Of a stretch of DNA of 64,000 nucleotides, positions 33,501 through 45,340 are shown in pieces. Under the pieces are notes generated by a model. That model made no database searches. It was not told where the DNA came from and saw nothing but the letters and a program-made list of their open reading frames with translations. Every line of letters starts with the position of its first letter. Position 1 is the first letter of the stretch. Source of the DNA: Verpa conica (Eukaryota > Ascomycota > Pezizomycetes > Pezizales > Morchellaceae); assembly GCA_033030425.1 (NCBI GenBank), contig JAUFSD010000006.1:1240001-1304000 (forward strand). The letters are read 5' to 3'. A program made the position numbers and the translations under genes.

Positions 33501-36396
33501 GAGCATCTCGTCAGAGGTCCTCAAGACCGTTCACAATACTGATATCAAGGGCGATGTTCAGAAATTATCTCACGAGAACGCTGCTTTCAGACAGACGCTC
33601 ACGCAAGTGTTGGAATTTGCCCAGGAAAATGCCAAGAATGTCGATTCCCACCAAGAGTCACAGGAAGGATTTATCAGACAGAGCCACACTGCTGTCAAAG
33701 AATCTTTGGAAACTATTCACACTTCAGTTACGGAGGTACACAAGTTAGTTCAGCAGCGTGTAATGAAGGAAGATGTGCACAGATCTTTGCACGAGGGTGA
33801 ACAGAAACAAAATTTCGCTGATATCAAGACCGTTATTGAGGAGGTCAACAAAAATGTTGTTGAGGTCGTTGCGCGTGTGCCGAATGTGGAGGATATTAGG
33901 CTGGTCGTGGGTAAGATTTCGGAGTCACAGCCTAGAATAGGGGATATCAAGAACGTTTTCGAGGAAGTAGCAAAGGGGCAGCCGACTTTGGAAGAGGTGA
34001 GGTCAGTTATCGAGGAGGTTTCCAACAAGCAGCCAACGATCGAAGAGTTGAGGTTTGTTGTTGAAGAGGTTGCCAGCAATCAACCAAGGCTATCCGATGT
34101 AAAGGCCGTCATGGAGGAGGTTACGGAAGGCTTACCCAAGATCGATGCTCTCCGCTCCATGATGGAAGAGCTGCTATCCAAGCACCAGACTGTTGCGGTT
34201 GCAAGAGCCAGCGAACAAGCTAACGCGGAGGAGCTCCAACTTCGGATGGCAGCTCTCGAAAAACTATTAGGTGAGGCTGATAGGCGTGCTGAAGCAGAGT
34301 CACAGGCTAGAAGGGAGTCACATGAGAGGTCTTTGGAGCTAGAGAGTAGGTTGAGGATTGCTGAAGAGGAGGCGGCAAGATATCGGGATAAGGCAGAGGA
34401 ATCAGACCGACGATTGAAGGCTATCGACGACAAACGGCACCAGGCCTTGACACAAACACAGATGCGCAGCGCACTTCTTGAAGGTGCTCATTCATCCCTT
34501 CGGGAATCGGTCGGGGACCTTTCGGCACGGAATGCAAGTTTGGAAGGCACTCTTCGTGAGGTACAACAGGCTAGTGAACGATATATGGAAGAAGCCAATA
34601 GGGTGGGAGATGAGAATAGGGAACTGAGGAGGGTTATTGAGTCGCTGAAAGCAGAAATGGAGGAAAGTATTAGAGTCCGAGAAGGTTTCCGCCGGAAGTT
34701 TGACAAGTTGCAGGGGGACATGCAGACCGCAGCATACGAAATCGGCCAGGAACAAGCAAAGTGGAGGAAGATCCAGGAAGAACAGAAGGCAAGGATTGAG
34801 GTTTTAGATGCAAAGGTTGCGGCCGAAGTTACAGTGAAGGAAAGGTTGGAGAGTGAGGTCATGCGGTTAGAAGTTGAGCAGAAAGAGGCGATCAGGTTGA
34901 AATTGGAGCTTGAGCAGATGAAGAGGTCGAATGCAAAGTTAGAGGAGTTGCTTGATAAGTTCAGGGAAGAGGCCATGGAACACTCCCAGCGTGCCGCGGT
35001 TCTCACTCATGAGGTCGAATCTGCTCGCGAGTCGGCGCATGACGAGGTCGCACGAGTGAGAGAATCTTTGCAGAGGGATGTTGACGCTGCCAACACGGAG
35101 GTTAATGCTGTCAGAGCTTCCCTTGAAAGAGAAATCGAACAGGCTCGCTATGAAGTTGACCGTGTCGTCCAGGAAGCTGCAGCTGAGAAGGAACAATTCA
35201 AGTTCCAACTTGATGAGGCCACTAATGCCAAACGTACCGCTCTTGATGAACTCGAAAGGACTAAGGCTGCTCTTTCCAATGGGTCGACTGAATCAAAATC
35301 TATAGTTCTACAAGAACTACAACACAAGTATGAGAGGCAACTTTCAGAACTCCGCCAACAGGTTGAAGACACACGATCTCAGCATGACCGAGCTCTTAGG
35401 ATTGCGACCGAGGATGGTGAGCGCGAGCAATACTTCCTGAGCGAGCGTCTCAATATCTCGCAGTCGGAATCGAAGCACCTTCGTGAATACATTGTGCACC
35501 TCAAGGAGCAGGTCAATGTTGCAACAACTGCTGCACAGGCTGCTGCACAGGCTGCTCAATCTGCCACATCTCTAATGGCACCTCAACCTAACCACAATGA
35601 AGAAAGGGCTCTACGAGAATCAGTCAACGTACTCCAAGAACAACTCCAGCAGCGTGAAGCACGAATCGACGAGCTCGAGCAACAGCTTTCGAAATTCGAC
35701 AAGGCAGATATCAAGCGTAAGGATGAGCAAATCACCTGGCTTAGAGAGCTACTTGAGGTCCGGATTGATGAGTTAGAAGAGATCGTTCATTCATTGAGCC
35801 TACCTCACTTCGACCGCGAGAGTGTCAGGGATACTGCACTCCGTCTTCGGGCAAACCTCCAGATGGAACAGCGGGAGAAAGAAATGGCAATGGGTGTTGG
35901 TCGTGAAGTCACTCCCGTTGCCAGTCTTGCGTCAAGACTTCCTGGGGTTGCAAACACTGCTGCTAGTTGGTGGAATTCGAAAAACAAGGGACCATCATCA
36001 GTCGCCCAAAGCTCGACCCCATCACGACCCACATCTGCCGCCGGCTTCTTTAACGGAATCCTCCCACCTCCAGCCACCCTTGCCAGCGCTCAGCGGATCG
36101 GATCTAGGCTTGCACGAGGCATGTCCTCAGAGACGGCATCAAATACATCGCAGAATACAATCACGTCGCGACAGAGAGATAAGCAAGTAGCTATTCCTTC
36201 TTATAGAGCCGATAGAGGAGGCTCTAGGAGAGTACCTCAACCTCAGTTATTCAGACGGGGCTCGTATGACCAGGATGCGGATGCGAATGATAGCATATTG
36301 AGTGGGGAGTTTTATGAAGATGAAGACAATGCAACGGAGACAGGGGCTGATGATGGCGATTTGGTGCCATATCGACCAAGCTCTTATAGGAATTGA
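27560..36396 (+). CDS. Giant coiled-coil protein, 2,788 aa, no motor domain
   Basis: Four exons: 27560-27586, 27833-29195, 29358-29503 and 29566-36396. The 29358 acceptor (GAAAAAG) is the only in-phase choice I found and is the weakest part of the model. The N-terminal half is disordered (Ser/Pro/Asn/His rich) with conserved-looking islands TRALAFSLPSNIKLSPLSA, NVVINIPSNKLWGLPL and ERSKKWEAQGYTVQF. An acidic region is followed, from about residue 1,675 on, by two tandem helical arrays (33061-33540 and 33877-34182) and then a continuous coiled coil to about residue 2,600. The closing block is DEQITWLRELLEVRIDELEE, then SVRDTALRLRANLQMEQ and a basic disordered tail. Fungal proteins with this ending are, as I recall, often labelled 'myosin class II heavy chain', but no ATPase motor is present. 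A scaffold or tether role is inference only. Confidence 0.8.
33061..33540 (+). repeat. Tandem coding repeat, 8 units of about 60 bp
   Basis: Eight consecutive units of 19-21 residues, each starting with Asp and carrying hydrophobic residues in the pattern of one amphipathic helix (for example DVEEVKRGIAEILSNVTHKQ and DLEDFQNITIDILSKVAKTN). The DNA copies are diverged, so this is an old protein repeat rather than a minisatellite. Confidence 0.8.
33877..34182 (+). repeat. Tandem coding repeat, 6 units of 51 bp
   Basis: Six exact-length units of 17 residues, for example QPTLEEVRSVIEEVSNK and QPTIEELRFVVEEVASN, with Pro at position 2 and EEV/EEL at 12-14 in most units. They follow the 20-residue array after a spacer of about 110 residues and lead into the long coiled coil. 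Confidence 0.85.
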
Positions 36397-39300
36397 TAGG
36401 GTTAGAGAAGTTGATTAATCGTGTGCATGTTGTAGGCTGGGGGGTTCTTTTGTCCTAGATTATAGCTTTGTCTTTTTCTCATTTTCTTTTGACGGGGTCT
36501 TTTTGTGGTTTTTGTTTGGGGATACTCAGGGGAATTGTATACGTGGGAAAAGGGAGCGAGCATTATTGTCGGTGTTTATCATTCTTTTAACTTTCCTTTG
36601 TTTCCGGTTTCTTTTTTTTTACTTGGGAGGTGGGATGGGAGGAAAGTGGAGTCCTTGATGATTGACGTTTAAAATTTTCAATTTTTATGAATGCTTGTTT
36701 AGTTAGCGTCTGTTATTGGTTTTTGCTCTTTTATTCATTATATCTGTTCATAATACCTCTTCCTAGTTTCCATTCTTATTTCATTATCCAATTGGTTATA
36801 GTATCTTCTAGTCATTTTTTGCCTGTTCTTACAAGTTTTTCTATTTATCTTTTCAATTTTTCGAACTCTACTAAAGTAATTCTGCAAATTATTCTATTCT
36901 TTAGGCTTTCGTGTTTAGTGAGCCGTACTAGGAAGTTAATTATTTGACAATCAAAATCTTCTACTTTTCTATAAACTATTATCCAGCTACCACGGCATTC
37001 GTTGCAAGTGTTTTGGCCCATAGTAGATGACGGCTGACAGTTCCCGTAATGAATCTTTTATGCAACCAAAACCGAAATTATTCTTGAAAGAGGGGATTAG
37101 TGAAGGACGAGATTATGGGGATCATAATTAGGAGAAAGTAGTGAGATCTATATTAGCTCCCTCTTAGTAGTGTAAACTATATATCTTTAATTTATTATAG
37201 CTATCGCAACTACACAACTTAATAGACCTACAAGGTGGCTTCGGTATTCGGAGCGGGGTAACTTCATCCCTATTACAACCAATATCCCATACATGTCCAT
37301 CAGCAGGCAAATATTTTACCCACTACACGGCGAGTTGAGGAACCCATCTGGTGGCACAGGAGCAATTACCTACCCATTTTCTATTTTAACCATTTCTCTA
37401 CCTAGCCTATCAGCATACAAATGGCTAAATATGATATATTTACTTCAACACCATCTTTTCCCCCATCAACGACTGGTGGCCTAGTCAAGAAATTACATGT
37501 AGTCATTGATGAATTTCTACATCTCTCAACCTCCCTATATAGGTACCCTGCAACTAAACCGAATTATCTAAACATCTCCTCGGAAGTTCTAGACCTCATT
37601 CTATCAATATTAAAAGTTGGGCTTTATTTAGTTGGACTAAATGTTTACATGTATGTGGTGTGCTAGAAAAAAAAGCCCAAATAGCGACAAGCACTCTATC
37701 ATATTATTGTGTATATTACCGCGATGACTTAAAGCAAGGATCTTTTTCGGCATGATGCAGAAGTGAGTGCTAAAGACGAAATCACCTCCATTCCAATCAG
37801 CGGCGGTGGTGGTAAAGCAATTAACTAGCCCCCCACCAGCGCGGTGGCATGCCGCGCTTGCGGTAACGGGAGTGGACCGGCACCAGCCATGCATAATAAG
37901 TCGTTTGCGATGAGAGGGAAAAAAGAGATTGAGCTATGACAGGCGACCGGTCTGATGGGAATCTAAGGTAGGCATTATGTTTCGTCCGTGTGATACGAAA
38001 AGCTATTTCTCGAACTTTCTCTTTTACTTCTGATTCATGGAGTACGTACGAGTCCCCCCCCTCCTCTCTTCAGTCTAGATACACCCGTGGCTGGCGTAGT
38101 AATGTGCGATAGGCCGGATAGATACACTGTTTAATAGTACTTACCAACATGTTTGAATACATACATGTTACTCCATGCGGACGAGTACCCACTCGTGGCG
38201 AGTCACATCACTGGTAAAGTATGACTCGGCTGAGCTGCTTGGCGAAACAGAGAGATGGCACGATAACTAGTATGGCTGTTTGCGTAAATGCAAGCATGCA
38301 GGGCATATTTATACAGAGATGAAGCTTTTATGCAGGATGAACTTCTAGACAAGCTTGATATTCAACCCTTCCAGGGTCCTTTGTGATGATGTAAGAGGCT
38401 CTACAGCAGATGGATGCACGTCGGGAATCGGGAGACTTATCTCTCCATCACCATAACCCCTGTCACTTTGCTATGTTCATTGCAAGTTATTATTCGATGG
38501 AGCAGAGTGCTTGTATGATGCTTTCGCCTGATTTTTATTTGCGTCTGGCTCGTGGCTGGGACCCCCTGCGTCATTCTCGCTGTCACACCCTCTTCTTGAT
38601 CTTCAGGTTTGCTTGTGCCTTGGTAAATTGATAGTCGCTGCTTGTTTTTAGCACCACAAAATATATGGTCTCTAAAGGCCTCAAAGACTAGAATAGTATC
38701 CAGGCCAATAAATACATAAGAACCTACAGAAGACCCCCCCATCTTCTTCCTATTCCATCCCACTGTCTGATTCTGTTCATACGTTGAGAAGCAAGAACGC
38801 AACAAGCAAACAGGATCTGTGCCCCGCACTATTCAATAATATCGTACCGGTAACCCTTCCACCGGGTTCTAAATAGCCCTTCTTACCCTTTGATCTCCGC
38901 CTAAACTCTTAACGTAAGTACTTCCCCCTCTTTGGCTGTGTCTCGTGTTCTTATTATCGTCCCCCTCGTGAGCATTCATTTCCGTTTCCTGTGCCCATTC
39001 CCCAAGGAACAAACCCTTATGCTAGAGCGTGACGGGGCTTCCTTCGCCTTCGGATCACAGTGAAACCATTACTTCAAAACTCACCTGACTGACCACGTGC
39101 AAGCAGAGCCAGATACTCTTTTACTTGCTGAAACATCCCACCCTCCGTGTTACCCACATACACGGGGCCCGCGAAACAAAAGGCCGTTTCTTACTTACAT
39201 ACCCACACAGCTACATACCTGCATACCAACCCTGTGGTTGCTGATCGCCCCTTGTGATAGCAACAAACCTCCTGGAATCTGAATATCTACTCACATCCGT

Positions 39301-39490
39301 TTCCGAAGGACCTGTGTGAAAATTGTAATCCCCCCCCTACATACCTAGATCGAGAGGGGAACCCTGGCAACGAGCTCTTTTGTTTAAATAAACCCAACTC
39401 TTCTCTTGCCGATATCCTCGCTGACACAAAACGTCAACCCGGAGTAGTAGCTGTACCGGACACTTTCCGAGAAAATCCAGTAACAAAAGA
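36397..39490. other. Intergenic gap
   Basis: About 3.1 kb. It starts with the T-rich 3'UTR of the giant gene (to about 36,900). TACATGTA occurs at 37494 and 37646. A short plus-strand frame at 37421-37666 (81 codons, MAKYDIFTSTPSFPPSTTGG) is not recognised and is more likely chance. No RNA gene was seen. Confidence 0.5.
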
Positions 39491-40663
39491 ATGGAGACTG
39501 AAACTACAAACCACGGTGGCAGCGGTAAACGTTCTTTTTTTGGATTGGGAAAAAAGAAGAAGACTTTGGATAAATCTAAGCCGGGTTCCGATTCACCGCC
39601 CGCGGAAACAATATCTCCTGTACTTGAGCCAACGACCGAGATGGACGATACCCCAAATACCACCATTCCCATCAGCGTCAAAGCTCCACAGCTACCCCAG
39701 TTAACTGCTATTCCACCCATCACTACATCACCACCCAACACTTTTGCTAAGTCTACTTCTCCCCAGACCCAGTCTCCAACTTCGCCAATTCGATCATTAG
39801 GATCAAGCTCTTCACCTCCTCTGGTGCCTCGTCCGAACACGTCCGATTTTACTATGCCTCGTCTATCTACCAGTAGCTCTCAGATATTTGAACGCAATGT
39901 CCAAGAGCAACTCAGTAGCACAAATCTACCACCCCCAACATCTTCGGCTATCCCCGCTCATATTCAAACAGAGAACCGCATTCCAGCGGTCTTGGAGGCT
40001 AGCTCCATTGCTATCACAGATGAGAAATGTGGGGTAGACGAAGTCGAGATCGTCATGCATAGTATGCACCAGCCGGCTGTCTCGGTTCCGGCCCCACATA
40101 GGACCTCCTCTTCGAGCCCCGTTTACGAAAGTCACGTGCATTCGTACGGCAGTGATAATGCGATTGACGATTCAGCTGGTAACTCAGGGGACGAACTCTC
40201 ATCACACGGAACTGGCATCGGAGCTGCAGCTGCAGCTGATAAGCGCCGATTGTCGTTCATATCTTTCGCGGACGTAGTACAAGCTGAGCAGGCAGAACAC
40301 GAAGGTGTAATGGCATCTTCGGGCTCAATAAATCTTTCCCCGTCGGGTGGCTCGCCAAATGTAGTACCTGTAGATCGGGATGTCGCACTTTCAACGATTA
40401 ACGAGACACTGAGACGCTCGCCTTCGCCGATCCGGCTTGGGTCTAGTCCTCCGCATCATGCTAGTGGGAACGTACAAAGGACCTTGAGCGGGAAATCCAT
40501 CGGAGCAGGAGCAGGGTCTCCCCCAAGAACTAGTATCGGGGACTCGCTCGGGATGGAAAGGGGCGAGTTGACGATCGAAACTATGAGGCAGGCATTGAGG
40601 AAAACAGGTAGCGGGGACTTGTCCGGGTATGCTAGTGCAAGGAGTATCACGGGTTTACGATAG
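39491..40663 (+). CDS. Disordered Ser/Pro-rich fungal protein of unknown function, 390 aa
   Basis: A single exon with a good start context (AAAGAATGG). I do not recognise a domain. The N-terminus is basic (GKRSFFGLGKKKKTLDKSK). The middle is Ser/Thr/Pro rich and likely disordered. Two ordered-looking islands stand out: DKRRLSFISFADVVQAEQAE (about residues 251-270) and ERGELTIETMRQALRKTGSG (about 355-374). These look like conserved short binding or phosphorylation motifs, and I recall similar blocks in unnamed Pezizomycotina proteins. Multiple SP and RxxS sites suggest phosphorylation control. There are no membrane segments or signal peptide. Confidence 0.72.
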   Translation: METETTNHGGSGKRSFFGLGKKKKTLDKSKPGSDSPPAETISPVLEPTTEMDDTPNTTIPISVKAPQLPQLTAIPPITTSPPNTFAKSTSPQTQSPTSPIRSLGSSSSPPLVPRPNTSDFTMPRLSTSSSQIFERNVQEQLSSTNLPPPTSSAIPAHIQTENRIPAVLEASSIAITDEKCGVDEVEIVMHSMHQPAVSVPAPHRTSSSSPVYESHVHSYGSDNAIDDSAGNSGDELSSHGTGIGAAAAADKRRLSFISFADVVQAEQAEHEGVMASSGSINLSPSGGSPNVVPVDRDVALSTINETLRRSPSPIRLGSSPPHHASGNVQRTLSGKSIGAGAGSPPRTSIGDSLGMERGELTIETMRQALRKTGSGDLSGYASARSITGLR

Positions 40664-43600
40664 AGAATGCAGACTCATGAGGTGTTAAGATGGATATTTT
40701 ATGTGGAGTTTCGTTGGATGCGTTATTTTTATTTTTATTTCCCCTTTCCTTATCTCTTATTCCTTGCCCTTAGTAAAGGTTATTTTCGGTACTTTCTTTG
40801 AATTTTTCCTATTTTGTTTTTTACTACTTCAACCTGTGTGCGTGGAGTAGGATTAAGTATGGTCTGACGCCAAGTCTAATTTTTATTGGGTTGCATAAAA
40901 GCGGCAGACGATACTTAATCTCGCTCCCAACGGGCTGAAACCCGGGGGTTTAACGAGGTTGGCAATTACTGGATCGTGGGGCGAATTCTGTGTACCCAGA
41001 GGAGCGGGGAGTCTTCATCTGGAACCGGCAAGCCAGTGCCGATGTATTTGTGGGGTAGTTCTATCCTGAGGAGGAAAGATATGGCTAGTAGTTTTTCGAA
41101 CCGGGTTCAAGAATCTCGGGCTGTTTGTGGATTATTCAAAGCCAAAATATGGGTTTATTGCTCGGGTACTACCTAAATTTTAGTAATTCACCAAGTGACT
41201 AATCCCACCCCCCCCCCTAAATTTTTGATACGGTAGAGAATACCGTGTTTCCTGTCACAATTAGGCCTTAGAGCAGCGTAGCGCACCCTCCCTCGTATAG
41301 ACCTAATATGACAAATAAAATAATCATATGCTCCTGTAGGAGGTATCGGCTGCTCTTCGTATTAAGCGGATACTTTGAGCTCTTTTACATTAGGGTGCTA
41401 GGTGCATTCTCTAGAGTGTTTTGAACTGGTTTTAGCCGGGAATAGTTATAATTTTTTCTTAACTCCGTTATACAATCTATATCTCACAGAGTAGGTAGAA
41501 AATACCTATCAGTATATTTAGTCAAATTCTTACCAGCGAGTGATCAATTATGATTACGAACCTACTATAGTGAAAACGGCTAACCTTATGTAGGTCCAAG
41601 GACCACCGTCATAGAGTAGTCTTGATCTATATATAAGTCCACTTGTTGCTTTGGTTAGTAGTAGGCTTTTTTTTTTGTGAGTTCACTATCGAAAAGACTT
41701 TTTTAGGGTCGGAATTCAAGACTGAGGATTTGCGTTTATCCATATTCTATATGGAAAAATGATATATATAGCTGGGTTACCGATATATTTGCTGAGTAGG
41801 TACTTAAACCCCACCCGAAATAATATGTAGGAGATTATGAGGAGTCCGGTGGCACTAATATAAAATGCGTTACAGTATATATAAGAGAGGGGAAAAGAAG
41901 GAAGGTAATGTTTTTGAGGGAGCTATCTAGTAGTAGGAAACTGTGGGTTAATGATAGGAAATCCTGTCTGAACCGGGGGTGCCCGAGCCATGGTTAGAAG
42001 AGAAGATACAGGAAATGTATATATAACTTACATGTAGAGTCTATCTGGTTGCTTTCACCCGTGAAGGAAGTAGCCTTTTGGTTGCTTTATGTCTTTTTAG
42101 AATATTATAGCTTGTGATGTTGTAATATAAATCTAGACGGTGGAGAATCCTATATCTTTGATCTCTAGTCTTTCTTATGCTTATGTAGCCTTATCACCGC
42201 TATGGCATTGCAAGGATTATTTCAGTTATTTGCGTGGCCGGCTAGTATTAGCATCGGTGGCTGCAATCTGACGTGTTTCTGAAGCTTAGGAATTTGTACC
42301 CGGCTAACCCGTGCAGCTAGTTGTCTCGGGGGTTTCCTTTTGGGAGCTGGTATCATCATCAGCTGTGTACATACGGAGCTGAAGGCTCTCAAGCAAGGAA
42401 GACACCGGAACGAGAGAAGCTTCGGTACCGGCGTTATCATAAAAACCCGTCTAATTTGACTGGATCCTCGGTAAGGCTATACCGATTGGAAAAAGAAAAG
42501 AAAAAAAAAACCTTTGAACCGTCAATCCTTTATCCATGCAAATACCAATCAGTGAAAAGACATGGTTTTTGAGGGTCTTTCCTGATGCGGTTTAGAATTC
42601 CGGGACGGAGAATACTTTACACTTGTTTATGTAGAACGGGTATTGCACCAGGAGTTTATCACTTGTGTGGATATATTATTGATTTGTGTACAAGGAACAG
42701 ATCAGTATAATTAACGGGATTTTCTGGTTGGGGGTGCTTTTGTATTGATTAAAGTTTTTTTTTTTTTTTTTTTTTTGGTTCCTGCCCCCCTTGTCACACG
42801 TGCATGGCGTAGGATGTGGGGAGGGGGGGACGTTGCCGCTTGGCTGTTTGTTTGACTACTTGTGCTTTGGCATGTAATAGCCATAAATATGTAAGCACGC
42901 GCCCACTGAGTTACATTGTTCTTTTGCTGATCAAGCGTCATATGTACTCTAAGTTGGGATGAGATGAGGAAGTGTTTGCTCAGGGGATCTGATGCAAGTC
43001 ATTGCAGCCAAGGCAAGGGCTCAGACGTCCCCGCGGAGCGCATTACAAACTTGGCAATTTGAAGGCCAACGCGTGATGTTGCATGGCGTTGCATGAATCG
43101 TCGGAGAAATAATGGCCGTTAGGGCTTCTAGAAGGAGGGGCATAGAAGGAACAAAGGAAGAGAGCAAACCAAGATGGTAGGATTGGCCTTTTGATTCCCC
43201 GATCCGCCGTTCCCAACACGAAAGGTTATCGAGAGAAGGGTCCCGGAAAAAACCCTTTTAAGACAATTTAAATATTGACAGGCTGTGGGTTAAACTATAA
43301 GGGAGCCCGGTATTACGGGTCTATTTATTTTATTTTATTTTTTCGAGGTCTTGTTTAAGGCTTTAGCCGGTTGTAATGATAATAAGATGTCGGTATTATT
43401 ACTACTGACAGTGATGTTTTGCAGCGGCGCAGTGGGGGGGGAGGAGCAGCTTCCTAATCTTGACTATGTATACATGTATTCTTGTGTGCTTCCTTACTCT
43501 CTCCCGCGTGCATCTATTCGTGTGACCAAACAATCCCCTCTTTCTATCTCATGTTCTTTGGATCTTGTCTGTATATATACATGTACTTGGTACCTGCATA

Positions 43601-45340
43601 CGGACAGCCTACTTACTACTGCTACCTGTAGCTGCTCCTCCCAAACCTCCTATCGCGAGGCTTCTTATTATTAATACACGCCTGGAGGGGCGTAGCGGTT
43701 GAGATAAGTACTATACAGCGTTCGGCACTTTTCAGCGGCTGGACGTGGAGAGGAAAAAAGAACATCAGGCACCCCAAAGATCAGAGCCTTTGATTGATCG
43801 GGGCCAAATCCGCCAGCACGGGTCCCCCCACCCGATATCCAGGGCCTAATAGAGAGAACGTGTGCCAGCCTGCGACGGACCAAGCAGGAAGTCTCAGCAA
43901 GACTTTACAAATTGACTGATTTGATCTCGTCCACTCCGCCCAACCAAGACAAGCCAAAGCAGATTAAGAAGCGAGAGGGAGGAGAAGGGAGGGATCACTT
44001 ACACAAAAACAAACAATCACCTACCTCTCCCTCATCATAGCAGACGCACATAATCACTATACCCCAGGCTTCTCCTGCAGCATCGTTATATTGCTCACAG
44101 GTTAACCGGTATCCATTGCCCAAACTCTTTTTGACTGCGACACGGTCCTCCTCCTCCTCTTCCCTTTCCTCTTTCTCTTTCGACTCCTCACGTCTTTCGC
44201 GCGCCCTTGACTCCACTCTACTCTACACTAGGGGGTCCTTCGCTTGCTCCGCAACTGTCCTTTCAATCTCCGACAGAATATATTCTCCCATTCTTTATAG
44301 TGCATAGTTCGTACCCTAGCACAAGTGCCCTTGAGCGCGAACCATCTGAGCCTCCTGGTGCTTGAATTGAGCCCCCCCCCACTGCCTACCTAAACCTAAC
44401 ACCCTCCCAACCCCTGTTAACGCGGGTAAACGCAAGCTAGTCTAGGTCCCCCTTGGAAACTAAGCCTGGCTTCCTACTCTTTCAGTGTCTTCCCGAGTCT
44501 CTCCACCTTCAACTGCTACTTACCTATAAACTCCAACTGTACATACTTATATGGGAATCGCTCCTCCGCACATTATAGCTACATACATATACATACCCGT
44601 CCTCTCCATCTGAGGGTTTTACTTCGATAAAACAGGCGTGAGCAACACACAGTCCGCTTTGTTCTGCGCCGCATATTGTCGTCTTTTTTTTTTTTTGCTG
44701 ACATAACTGGCTCGCATCAGACGCAGGTCCGAATATCATCCGCGTACCTTGTCAGCTTCGGTCCCCCCCCCCACCGGAAGAGCATAGAAAGAAAACACGA
44801 CATCAGAAACCTCCTCCAGCCCTCCCCTCCTCCGTGTCCTCTGTATATCTCCCGTTACACCAATCGCACTCGTCCAATCCAAACAGGGAGCGAACAAACA
44901 AGGCCTCCCGTCAAAAAATTCAATAAGTACTACTAAATAGAGTAGTACTGCTTTCATTCGGACCACCGCGACCAGATTAGTGGCTTTTTTTTTTGTTCGC
45001 CCGGAGAAGGAAAAACTCCCGTCCACACCACCAACACATGGGAACAGAAAAGGCACCAAAGCCAAAGATCGAGGAGATTACTGGAACTTTCTTGGCCTGG
45101 ATGGGGAAGTGAGGCGTGCAGCCTCAAAAAACTATTACAACCAGCTCTCAGCGCACCCTGACAAAGCGACAACGTTTTTTGTGCCCCCCCCCCCTCCAAT
45201 AATAACTATATCACCACAAGAGCCACACTGCTCCAATAAGAGTGGCCTTGAGTCCTGTTTTAGCTAAAGCTAGCAGACAAACTCTGAGGCTGTAATCCTT
45301 CTTCACCAATCTTATTCAACAATATTGTTACCTGTGGTCA
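40664..45340. other. Long gene-poor gap
   Basis: About 4.7 kb without a supported gene. It holds TACATGTA at 42029, 43471 and 43578, a T-tract of about 22 at 42753-42776, a TTTTA repeat at about 43322-43343, and C-runs at 41206-41215, 44373-44382 and 44763-44772. The part from about 44,100 on, with CT-rich blocks (44149-44200), probably contains the promoter and leader of the RasGAP gene, including a short upstream reading frame at 45038-45112. Confidence 0.5.
45038..45112 (+). promoter_or_regulatory. Possible upstream ORF in the RasGAP leader, 24 codons
   Basis: ATG to TGA, encoding MGTEKAPKPKIEEITGTFLA plus 4 residues, ending 228 bp before the RasGAP start. Whether it lies in the mature leader is unknown. 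Confidence 0.25.

Noticed and set aside
33009..35559. Several 70-170 codon minus-strand frames opposite the giant gene
   Set aside because: They are antisense shadows of the Glu/Lys/Leu-rich coiled coil (Ser/Leu/Phe-rich translation). No independent evidence.
27560..36396. Calling the giant gene a true myosin heavy chain
   Set aside because: No P-loop, switch or other motor motifs anywhere; only disorder, helical repeats and coiled coil.
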